From Bacteroidales bacterium (GTDB taxonomy: Bacteria; Bacteroidota; Bacteroidia; Bacteroidales; UBA932): a DNA stretch of 32,529 bases. The stretch is from contig JAILJO010000157.1 of assembly GCA_024694675.1 (NCBI GenBank), forward strand, positions 1-32,529. The letters are read 5' to 3'. Made by a program: the position numbers and the translations under genes. Below the pieces are notes generated by a model, which was not told the DNA's origin, ran no database searches, and worked only from the letters and a program-made list of their open reading frames with translations. Positions 1 through 6,060 of the stretch are shown here, in pieces. The stretch's first letter is position 1. Each line of letters opens with the position of its first letter.

Positions 1-311
1 GAGACCATTCCCCACTGAATCTTGCGTGCAAGAAGTTCTTTGCCGATTTCCGCGATATCCGGTCTCAGAAGGGGCTCTCCGCCGGTGAGGACCACGCAGA
101 AATTCTTTGGTCTTTCCTTGGCAGGGATAGTGTCTACAGCCTTCAGGAAGTCTTCCAGAGGCATGTCCTTTTCCTTGGCCGCAAGTCCGCAGTCGCTGCC
201 GCAGTGACGGCAGTGGAAATTGCAGCGCGTGGTACATTCCCAGAACAGATAACTGAGTTCATGAACGCGTGTTTCGTAGTCTCTGAAAAGGCGGAAAAGG
301 AGCGGATTCAT
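1..311 (-). CDS. Radical SAM enzyme of the rSAM/lipoprotein system (3' part cut off by window edge)
   Basis: Only the N-terminal 103 codons lie in the window; the frame runs off at base 1. The start is the ATG at 311-309. The protein has the radical SAM cluster motif CTTRCNFHCRHC near residue 27 (CxxxCxxC, binding a 4Fe-4S cluster and S-adenosylmethionine), followed by GSDCG and the TGGEP motif near residue 77. The stretch LSYLFWECTTRCN with CRHCGSDC is what I recall of the Bacteroidales radical SAM/SPASM family (TIGR04133) that is paired with a small lipoprotein family (TIGR04134). A candidate partner lies 65 bases away on the other strand. The C-terminal SPASM part cannot be seen. The chemistry is unknown; peptide or lipoprotein modification is the usual inference. 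A different SPASM maturase is the alternative. Confidence 0.85.
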   Translation of the reverse strand, partial: MNPLLFRLFRDYETRVHELSYLFWECTTRCNFHCRHCGSDCGLAAKEKDMPLEDFLKAVDTIPAKERPKNFCVVLTGGEPLLRPDIAEIGKELLARKIQWGMV

Positions 312-376
312 CAATTTTTTCTTATTTTTGTGCAAGATAGTAAAAAAACGGGATTCTTAAGGTAAAAGACACGGCT

Positions 377-757
377 ATGAAAATCTTGCATAATCTTTTG
401 AAAGGCATTTCGCTCACCGGTGCTCTGTTTGTTTTCCAGGCTTGCTATGGCATTGCGGAACCGCCGCTTTATGAGGAAGGCGGAACTGCACGCATGTCAT
501 TTACACTTGTATCCCACAAGGACGGTAAACCTCTGGAGGGTATAAACGTAATGGGCAGTCCATTCAATTATCCAAGTACAGTGCTTGGTGTTACAGATGC
601 CAATGGCCACTGCACTGTGGAAATACCATACCGTCGAAATATCGACGGCCCATATCTCCGCTTTGAGGATAATGGGGGTAATTATATAGCTAAAGATACC
701 ACTCTCACAGATTTAAGGGAAAGGGATATACTTATTAAGATGGACCCGGCGATATGA
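377..757 (+). CDS. Radical-SAM-associated putative lipoprotein
   Basis: 126 residues with a lipoprotein signal peptide: basic start, hydrophobic stretch, then a lipobox FQAC with the lipidated Cys at residue 23, followed by YG. After this comes a short beta-rich domain with GKPLEGINV and a VTDANG turn, resembling the carboxypeptidase-regulatory-like Ig fold, and an acidic end with NGGN. As I recall the family paired with TIGR04133 radical SAM enzymes, this pattern (Cys near a YG, then PxxGIxV, TDxNG and a DxDGxxNG-like segment) is typical. The gene is divergent from the radical SAM gene, and its last bases overlap the next start (ATGA at 754-757), so it is translationally coupled to that gene. 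Cellular role is unknown; membrane anchoring on the periplasmic or outer face is inferred. Confidence 0.75.
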   Translation: MKILHNLLKGISLTGALFVFQACYGIAEPPLYEEGGTARMSFTLVSHKDGKPLEGINVMGSPFNYPSTVLGVTDANGHCTVEIPYRRNIDGPYLRFEDNGGNYIAKDTTLTDLRERDILIKMDPAI

Positions 758-1380
758 GAATCCATATCCTTTCAATAACCCTTCTTTTAGCTGCAGTATC
801 CAGTGCCTTTGCCCAGGAGAAACCTGTTTACCAGAAAACGTTTTCCGTGGAGGTTGGCACCGGCATAAGGCCGCTTCATATGACTTTTTCTCCCAGCCGG
901 GAGGTGGAAACGGCATACGCAAAGAAGGGCCAGAGTATTGGGACTGGTGGTGCCGCCGCCAAGTATCCGGTGATTGACATTACCGGTGTCATTCGATCTG
1001 CCCATCATCATGAATTTACTCTTTCTGCAGGTGTCTCATGGTGTCATCACACGGTTTATCAGCATTCTACCTGGGGTATCGACCCGAATGGAGAGCCTCG
1101 GTATAATCTCAATGACAAAACACCCATTGGCTGGGCCGATTCCTCCCCATTTTTTAGCCTCACCTCGCATTGGCGCTACCTGTGGAATCCTTCCAGCAGT
1201 GCTGTTATTTATTCCGGTTTGGGATTGGGTCTTGTGATGGAAGCATCCGGTTGCGCCCCAATTCCCTCAGTGATTCCTATTGCCCTTCGTTATGGAGGTA
1301 AGCACTTTTACGGATATCTGGAAAACATGATTGGTCCTATGGCTACGCTTATCCATGGCGGTCTGGGATGGCGGTTCTGA
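754..1380 (+). CDS. Putative outer-membrane beta-barrel protein, unknown function
   Basis: 208 residues. A signal peptide (residues 1-20, ending SSAFA) is followed by Gln, so signal peptidase I cleavage would expose an N-terminal Gln. The mature part is rich in alternating polar and aromatic residues, with repeated short strands (for example GLGLGLV and the final GGLGWRF) and a terminal Phe, as is common in outer-membrane barrels. I do not recognise a named family. The start codon overlaps the stop of the lipoprotein gene by four bases, so the two should be made together and may act together, possibly with the radical SAM enzyme. An inverted repeat just after the stop (1387-1412) could end the transcript. 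Confidence 0.65.
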   Translation: MRIHILSITLLLAAVSSAFAQEKPVYQKTFSVEVGTGIRPLHMTFSPSREVETAYAKKGQSIGTGGAAAKYPVIDITGVIRSAHHHEFTLSAGVSWCHHTVYQHSTWGIDPNGEPRYNLNDKTPIGWADSSPFFSLTSHWRYLWNPSSSAVIYSGLGLGLVMEASGCAPIPSVIPIALRYGGKHFYGYLENMIGPMATLIHGGLGWRF

Positions 1381-1386
1381 ATAAAT

Positions 1387-1412
1387 GAGGCTGGCCCGTT
1401 TGGGTCAGCCTC
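1387..1412. terminator. Convergent hairpin between the outer-membrane gene and rnpB
   Basis: An 11-base-pair stem (gaggctggccc / gggtcagcctc, with one G-U pair) closes a GTTT loop. It lies between the stop of the + strand gene and the 3' end of RNase P RNA on the - strand, so it could serve both. Neither side has a strong T-run. Confidence 0.6.
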
Positions 1413-1420
1413 TTAAGTAA

Positions 1421-1756
1421 GGTGGGGCCGTAAGCCGCTTTCTGTTTTTGAATCTGTCATTTATCTTCGCAACCTACCCCCCGGCAAAGGGCGGGCAGCC
1501 CTTATCTGCCGGTATATTTGGTCTTGCAGGCCCGTGGGCGGTACCCGCTGAATGTCGCCATCCAGCGTCGTGGGCTCTTACCCCGCGTTTTCACCCTTGC
1601 CTTTCGGCGGTTGTTTTCTGTTACCGCTTGCCAAAGATTACTCCCTGCTGCGCTTTCCGCAGACGGGTGCCCTGTCCTGTGCGGACTTTCCTCAGCATAC
1701 GTGCCCTTCTTTAGACGGGGGCCCGGCACACGTACGCCGCGACAGATCGTCCCACC
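1421..1756 (-). ncRNA. rnpB: RNase P RNA, bacterial class A
   Basis: Read on the - strand this stretch has the conserved core of RNase P RNA. The 5' part contains GAGGAAAGTCCG (about 1694-1683) followed by CACAGGACAGGG. The middle has GGCAAGGGTGAAAA and GCGGGGTAAGAGCCCAC. The 3' part has AGATTCAAAAACAGAAA and GCGGCTTAC near 1450-1430. The ends pair as helix P1: GGTGGG at 1756-1751 with CCCACC at 1426-1421. The length of about 336 bases suits the class. The RNA is the catalytic part of the enzyme that trims tRNA 5' ends. The exact 5' end could lie a few bases further out, near 1762. A long + strand frame that crosses this region is a shadow. Confidence 0.95.
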
Positions 1757-1770
1757 ATTTTTTGTGGCTG

Positions 1771-1798
1771 CAAATTTACACAAAAATTCTTACCTTTG
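1771..1798. promoter_or_regulatory. Divergent -7 boxes for rnpB and the glutaminyl cyclase gene
   Basis: On the - strand TAAATTTG (1778-1771) fits the Bacteroidetes -7 consensus TAnnTTTG and would start rnpB near 1764. On the + strand TACCTTTG (1791-1798) fits the same consensus and would start the cyclase mRNA near 1803-1806. The two boxes are only 12 bases apart. No clear -33 TTTG at the usual distance is visible for either. Confidence 0.55.
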
Positions 1799-1805
1799 TA
1801 TCATA

Positions 1806-2561
1806 ATGAGATTACGAATACTCATACTTGCCTGTCTTTGCCTTTCTGCGTGCTCCAGTGCGCAGGTGAAGGAGTATAAAGCAAAGGTAGTGGGGGAGTA
1901 CCCGCACGATGTCCGTGCATACACGCAGGGTCTCTTCTTCCATGACGGGACGCTGTATGAGACCACCGGCCAGTGGGGAGAGAGCAGTATCAGGACTGTA
2001 GACCTTGAGACCGGGACGCCCATAGTAAGCAAAAAACTGTCTTCCAAGTACTTTGGAGAGGGCTCTGCCATTCTTGACGGTGACCTGTATATCCTCACTT
2101 GGACCAGCAAAGTGGCCTTTCGCTATGATGCCAAGACACTTGAATACAAGTCATCCATAGGCTACCCCCGCGAAGGATGGGGGCTCACTACGGACGGCAA
2201 GCAGCTCATAGCCAGCGACGGTTCCTCCATGCTGTACTTCCTGGACAAGGACCTGAAGGTTACAAAGCGCCTCAGGGTCACCCTTAAAGACCGCCCCCTT
2301 CGCTATCTCAACGAGCTTGAATGGATAGACGGCAAGATCTGGGCAAATGTCTACACCTATGACATCATTGCCATAATAAACCCTTCCAGCGGCAAGGTTG
2401 AAGCAACCGTAAACTGTTCGGGCATCCTCCCCAAGGAGCTCAAAAAGCCCGACACAGACGTCCTCAACGGCATTGCCGCAGACGCCCATGGCAGCATTTA
2501 TATTACTGGCAAGTATTGGCCCAGGTTGTACAAAATAGAATTAGAAAAAAAGAAGAAATGA
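1806..2561 (+). CDS. Glutaminyl-peptide cyclotransferase, lipoprotein (glutamine cyclotransferase family)
   Basis: 251 residues from the ATG at 1806. The signal peptide ends in the lipobox LSAC (Cys near residue 17), so the enzyme should be anchored in the envelope. The body is the beta-propeller glutamine cyclotransferase family (PF05096), with YTQGL, LYETTGQWGESS, the FGEGS segment, LTW, and EGWGLTTDG followed by ASDGSS; then NELEWIDGKIWANVY and VLNGIAAD. It turns N-terminal Gln of exported proteins into pyroglutamate. A longer in-frame extension to 1518 only reads through antisense rnpB sequence and is rejected. No Shine-Dalgarno is visible, and the only -7 box ends eight bases before the ATG, which suggests a leaderless or nearly leaderless message. 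A TPP riboswitch follows the stop directly. Confidence 0.92.
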   Translation: MRLRILILACLCLSACSSAQVKEYKAKVVGEYPHDVRAYTQGLFFHDGTLYETTGQWGESSIRTVDLETGTPIVSKKLSSKYFGEGSAILDGDLYILTWTSKVAFRYDAKTLEYKSSIGYPREGWGLTTDGKQLIASDGSSMLYFLDKDLKVTKRLRVTLKDRPLRYLNELEWIDGKIWANVYTYDIIAIINPSSGKVEATVNCSGILPKELKKPDTDVLNGIAADAHGSIYITGKYWPRLYKIELEKKKK

Positions 2562-2562
2562 A

Positions 2563-2638
2563 ATACAGGGGTATCAGGAAATACCTGATTGAGAATATAC
2601 CCTCATAACTTGATACGGTTCATACCGTCGTAAGGAAC
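2563..2638 (+). promoter_or_regulatory. TPP riboswitch (THI element)
   Basis: The conserved thi-box parts appear in order: GGGGTAT (about 2568-2574), hairpin ATCAGG/CCTGAT (2573-2589), the core TTGAGAATATACCC (2589-2602), ACTTGAT (2608-2614), the small hairpin CGGT/ACCG and CGTAAGGAA (2629-2637). These match the pattern CTGAGA..TACCC..ACCTGAT..CGTAGGGAA of thiamin pyrophosphate sensors. The last element holds the only purine-rich stretch before the ATG and ends one base from it. Ligand binding would therefore hide the ribosome site, so control is probably translational. No separate terminator is visible. It controls the TonB receptor that follows. Confidence 0.9.
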
Positions 2639-4843
2639 ATGAAAAAACTATTGCTTGTGGCAGCGTGTGCTGCCGTGTCTGCGCTGGCGTTCGCGCAGCA
2701 GGAAAAAGTGGAACGCCTTGATTCAGTTGTTGTTTCGGCTTCAAGGGCGGGCAAGAAAACCCCGGTTACTTACACTAATGTTGGCAAGGATGCCCTGAGG
2801 GCGGCCAATCCACAGGCGTCGCTGCCCATGGCGCTGAACCTGCTGCCATCCGTGGTCACATACAACGAAGGCGGAACCGGCCTTGGCAACTCCGCCATGA
2901 CTATCCGCGGCAGCAAGGGCTCACAGATAAACGTGACCCTGAACGGCATCACCCTCAACGATGCCGAGTCCCAGGAAGTCTTCTGGGTGAACATTCCATC
3001 GCTCACGGCGCTCATTTCCAGCGTCCAGGTTCAGAGAGGCCTTGGAACCAGTGCAAACGGAGCAGGTGCCTTTGGTGCAAGCATCAACATGAATACCGCA
3101 TTCGTCTCACCCGATCCCTGGGCCAGGGCAGAGTGGAGTCTGGGATCGTACGATACTTTTATCACTACGGTCTCCGGCTCTTCTGGGCTCAGCGACAAGG
3201 GCCTGTATGCCTCTGCAGCCTATTCCAGAGGCTCCACGGACGGATATATCCGCAATGCCTTCGTCCAGTCTCAGAGCGCTTTCATGGCCCTTGGGTGGCT
3301 TGGAAGCGGCCAGTCTCTGAGGTTTACCTATCTCATGGGAAAGCAGCGCAGCGGCATCACCTGGGACGGAATAGAGTTGGAACAGTACGAGAAGGACCGT
3401 ACCTATAACGGCGCCGGAGAGTACTATGACGACCTTGGCAATACCTATTATTACCCCAACCAGACGGATAATTACGCCCAGCACCATCTTCAGCTCAACT
3501 ACACACGTGCCTTAAGTGGGAACCTTGCCTGGGCTACCACTCTCAACTATACGCGCGGGGACGGCTATGACGAGTACTACAAGCGGAACAAGAAGCTGAA
3601 AAACTATGGCATAAGCAATCCTTCCGGTACCGCTCCGGCAAAGAGCGACCTCACTTACCGCAAGCTCATGGACAACGACCTCTGGGTCCTTAACTCCGAC
3701 CTCAGGTACAGGACCGATGCCCTGAACATCACGGGCGGGGTCAACATCTCACGTCACCGCGGCGGCCACTGGGGAGAGGTCCTCTGGGTAAAGGCGTTCG
3801 GTGACCAGCAGCCCGATTATGGCCAGGACGACTGGTATCGTGCCGACGGCCTCAAATACGATATCGGTACGTTCGTAAGGGCTGAGTACTCACCTCTGGC
3901 GTGGCTTACTGCATATGCGGACCTTCAGTACAGAGGCGTAAAATACACGCTTTCCGGAAAGGACGACGACTGGTTTGAGTATGGTTCAAATCCTGCCGAT
4001 ATTTTTGACTACAGCCGCTTCTGGAACTTTTTCAACCCCCGTGCCGGCGTCACGGTTGCTTCCGGCCCCTGGAAGACCTACCTTTCCCTGGCCTTCGGTC
4101 ACCGCGAACCCGGACGTGGCGACATCAAGGAGAATATAAAGGGCGACGGGGCCGACATCGTCCCGGAAAAGATGCTGGACCTGGAACTGGGATGGTCCTA
4201 CGAAGGGAAGGCATTCTCTGCCGCCTCCAACCTCTATCTTATGGAGTACTGGGATATGCTGCTGGAGACGGGAAGGCTGTCATCGTCCGGATACGCGATA
4301 AAGGAGAATGTGCCCCGTGCGTGGAGAAGGGGACTGGAGACCTCGCTTTCCTGGAAGGCCCTGCCGTGGCTCACCGCCGATGCCAATGCCACCCTCTCCC
4401 TTAACCAGATTGCCGATTATACCGCTTACGTGCCTTTCGAGGACTATTCCGATACGCATCCCATACATTACGGAAAGACCACGATGCTTCTGTCTCCTTC
4501 CGTGGTTGGCATGGCAAGACTCTCAGTTGTGCCTTGCTCCGGAGCAGTGATTGCGACCGATGTAAAGTACGTGGGGAAGCAGTTCGTGGATAATTCCATG
4601 AGGGAAGAGATGGCAATACCGGCCTATGCGACGGTCAATCTGTCGGCAAGCAAGTCTTTTGAAATGGGCAGATCTATGCTCACGGTTTCGGCATACGTTA
4701 ATAATCTTTTGAATAACCTCTACTACGCATCCGGATGGCGGTGGGAAAGCTACGATCCGGCCTCGGACACGGTTTATTCCGGTATGGGAGTATATCCTCA
4801 GCCGCCTGTGAATTTCATGTTCAAGACAAGTCTGAGTTTTTAA
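2639..4843 (+). CDS. TonB-dependent outer membrane receptor, probably for thiamin
   Basis: 734 residues. The signal peptide is residues 1-19 (ending ALAFA), then QQEKVERL, a TonB box-like DSVVVSAS and the plug domain (about 40-160) with MTIRGSKGSQINVTLNGI, SSVQVQRGLG and GASINMNT. The rest (about 165-734) is a 22-strand-type barrel with many YxxxxxY strands and a terminal Phe. It lacks the N-terminal carboxypeptidase-like extension of SusC proteins, and no susD follows, so it is a classic small-ligand receptor. The TPP riboswitch directly before it makes thiamin or a thiamin relative the likely cargo; this matches the known THI-regulated outer membrane receptors of Bacteroidetes (omr1). The usual partner genes for an inner-membrane thiamin transporter and kinase are not next to it. 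Confidence 0.9.
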   Translation: MKKLLLVAACAAVSALAFAQQEKVERLDSVVVSASRAGKKTPVTYTNVGKDALRAANPQASLPMALNLLPSVVTYNEGGTGLGNSAMTIRGSKGSQINVTLNGITLNDAESQEVFWVNIPSLTALISSVQVQRGLGTSANGAGAFGASINMNTAFVSPDPWARAEWSLGSYDTFITTVSGSSGLSDKGLYASAAYSRGSTDGYIRNAFVQSQSAFMALGWLGSGQSLRFTYLMGKQRSGITWDGIELEQYEKDRTYNGAGEYYDDLGNTYYYPNQTDNYAQHHLQLNYTRALSGNLAWATTLNYTRGDGYDEYYKRNKKLKNYGISNPSGTAPAKSDLTYRKLMDNDLWVLNSDLRYRTDALNITGGVNISRHRGGHWGEVLWVKAFGDQQPDYGQDDWYRADGLKYDIGTFVRAEYSPLAWLTAYADLQYRGVKYTLSGKDDDWFEYGSNPADIFDYSRFWNFFNPRAGVTVASGPWKTYLSLAFGHREPGRGDIKENIKGDGADIVPEKMLDLELGWSYEGKAFSAASNLYLMEYWDMLLETGRLSSSGYAIKENVPRAWRRGLETSLSWKALPWLTADANATLSLNQIADYTAYVPFEDYSDTHPIHYGKTTMLLSPSVVGMARLSVVPCSGAVIATDVKYVGKQFVDNSMREEMAIPAYATVNLSASKSFEMGRSMLTVSAYVNNLLNNLYYASGWRWESYDPASDTVYSGMGVYPQPPVNFMFKTSLSF

Positions 4844-4877
4844 AATATTTTATTAATGAGAGAAAAGTTTAAAAAAT

Positions 4878-4908
4878 TTTGGTAATTCAAAAACTATTCT
4901 TACCTTTG
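4878..4908 (+). promoter_or_regulatory. Bacteroidetes-type promoter with no protein gene after it
   Basis: TTTG (4878-4881), 19 bases, TACCTTTG (4901-4908): an exact fit to the group's housekeeping promoter. The 14 bases ending this box (ATTCTTACCTTTGT) also occur at the cyclase promoter near 1786. The next protein gene runs the opposite way, so this promoter points at the candidate small RNA. Confidence 0.7.
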
Positions 4909-4913
4909 TCAAA

Positions 4914-5014
4914 GTAAAACGCTTCTTCTAACCAAATAATTAACCTTCCATAAGGTAAGAATACACTACTAACTAACCAAGAAACCGCCCGCAGTGACTG
5001 TGAGCGGTTTTCTT
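4914..5014 (+). ncRNA. Candidate small RNA, about 100 nt
   Basis: A strong promoter (4878-4908) and a strong terminator hairpin (4979-5014) enclose about 100 bases with no ATG, so the transcript should be non-coding. Inside there is a small hairpin ACCTT-CCAT-AAGGT (about 4942-4955) and A/C-rich single-stranded stretches such as CTAACTAACCAA just before the terminator, which could pair with target mRNAs. It does not show the conserved loops of SRP RNA, tmRNA or 6S RNA as I know them. Alternatives: a fortuitous promoter, or a leftover leader of a lost gene. Confidence 0.5.
4979..5014. terminator. Intrinsic terminator, probably bidirectional
   Basis: AAGAAACCGC pairs with GCGGTTTTCTT (one bulged T). 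The inner part folds further as CGCAG-TGA-CTGTG. The + strand side ends in a T-rich run, which suits the small RNA; the - strand side also ends in a T-rich tract and can stop the LysR gene that ends at 5037. Confidence 0.75.
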
Positions 5015-5036
5015 GTGTAGAGTTCCTGTAGTGGTT

Positions 5037-5960
5037 TCAGAGCCTTAGCCGTCCCTTCCTGACGGCATTCTCCAACAGGGCCCCGGGTATAATCTGCTTA
5101 ATGGCGTCCACAACGGCATTCATCTTTGACTCATGTATGAAATCTTTACGAATCACCAGCGAAATAGTCCTTTGCGGAACCGGATCGACAATTGGACGGA
5201 GACACTTCTGCTGGCTGTACATAATGAGGTTTGAGTGTGTCTCCGGGACAATTGTTATGCCGCCGTTGTTGTTCACAATCTGTATAAGGATGCCCACGCG
5301 GCCCCCTTCAAAGAAGCCTTCGTAGTTGAAAGCTACTTTTTCCAGTTCAGAAGGATCCAGATGGCGGAGACCGTCACGGATAATCCAGACAGGCTGTTCC
5401 AACAGGGCATCGCTCCGTATGCTTTCGCGCGAGTAGGCGGGGTTGTCCGGAGAGACATAGGCAAGGAATCTTTCATGGAAAAGGGGAATCTCCAGAAGAC
5501 CCATATCATTCACCGGGCCTGCCATTATTCCCATATCAACTTCCGCCTTGTGGAGTTTGTCCTTTATGGTGGATGTGAGCATCTCTGCCGTCTGAAGTTC
5601 AATTGAAGGGTAGTTGTTTCCTAAATAATTATACATTCCCGGTACCAATACTGGGACAACGGTAGAGATAAGTGCAATCCTGAGTGGCCCGGAAAGGATT
5701 TCCTTTTCCGTCCTTGTCATTTCCCAGATTTGCTCCGCATTATACAGGACCACCCTGGCGCGGTCTATAACCTTTCTTCCTATTTCCGTTGGCTCTACGG
5801 GGTATGCATCACGGTCGAAAATCCTGACATCCAGTTCTTCCTCCAGTTTCTTTACCATGAGACTGAGTGTGGACTGAGTGAGCCCGCAGGACTCGGCGGC
5901 TTTTCCGAAGTGACGATGTTCGTCAATGGCTGTTATGTAACGTAGTTGCTGTAGGGTCAT
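5037..5960 (-). CDS. LysR-family transcriptional regulator, OxyR-like but without the OxyR cysteine
   Basis: 307 residues. An N-terminal winged helix-turn-helix (residues 1-60: LQQLRYITAIDEHRHFGKAA, LTQSTLSLMVKKLEEEL) is followed by a linker helix and a periplasmic-binding-like effector domain from about residue 90 (LRIALISTVVP). The overall match is to OxyR-like regulators (GGITIVPE near 232-239). At the place where E. coli OxyR has DGHCLRD, with the peroxide-sensing Cys199, this protein has DGLRHLD (195-201), so it has no such cysteine; its only Cys residues are 25 and 252. It probably senses something other than peroxide. It is divergent from trkH across 100 bases that hold a palindrome typical of LysR operators, so it likely controls itself and trkH. 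Confidence 0.85.
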   Translation of the reverse strand: MTLQQLRYITAIDEHRHFGKAAESCGLTQSTLSLMVKKLEEELDVRIFDRDAYPVEPTEIGRKVIDRARVVLYNAEQIWEMTRTEKEILSGPLRIALISTVVPVLVPGMYNYLGNNYPSIELQTAEMLTSTIKDKLHKAEVDMGIMAGPVNDMGLLEIPLFHERFLAYVSPDNPAYSRESIRSDALLEQPVWIIRDGLRHLDPSELEKVAFNYEGFFEGGRVGILIQIVNNNGGITIVPETHSNLIMYSQQKCLRPIVDPVPQRTISLVIRKDFIHESKMNAVVDAIKQIIPGALLENAVRKGRLRL

Positions 5961-5971
5961 AATCCAATATG

Positions 5972-5986
5972 ATTGATTATATCAAT
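5972..5986. promoter_or_regulatory. LysR-type operator palindrome
   Basis: ATTGAT-TAT-ATCAAT is a perfect inverted repeat. A further ATTGAT half site lies at 6007-6012, over the -33 region of the trkH promoter. On the - strand a -7 box TATCTTTG (5995-5988) puts the regulator's own transcript start inside the palindrome. This arrangement suits autorepression plus control of trkH. Confidence 0.55.
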
Positions 5987-6007
5987 GCAAAGATAAACAT
6001 TTTTATA

Positions 6008-6038
6008 TTGATAAATGAAAATCCGCGGGATAACTTTG
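6008..6038 (+). promoter_or_regulatory. Promoter of trkH
   Basis: TTG (6008-6010), 20 bases, TAACTTTG (6031-6038). A start near 6044 would give a leader of about 17 bases before the ATG at 6061. Confidence 0.6.
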
Positions 6039-6060
6039 TCCTATCAACTGAAACCGAATT

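Noticed and set aside
312..376. Possible promoters between the radical SAM and lipoprotein genes (TTTTTG at 325-330; a TATCTTG-like box on the - strand)
   Set aside because: No pair of boxes with the right spacing and sequence could be made for either direction.
1518..1805. N-terminal extension of the cyclase gene and other small frames at 1448-1806
   Set aside because: The stretch is RNase P RNA on the other strand, and the lipoprotein signal peptide begins exactly at the ATG at 1806.
5037..5960. Calling the regulator oxyR
   Set aside because: The peroxide-sensing cysteine motif is absent, so only an OxyR-like LysR call is supported.
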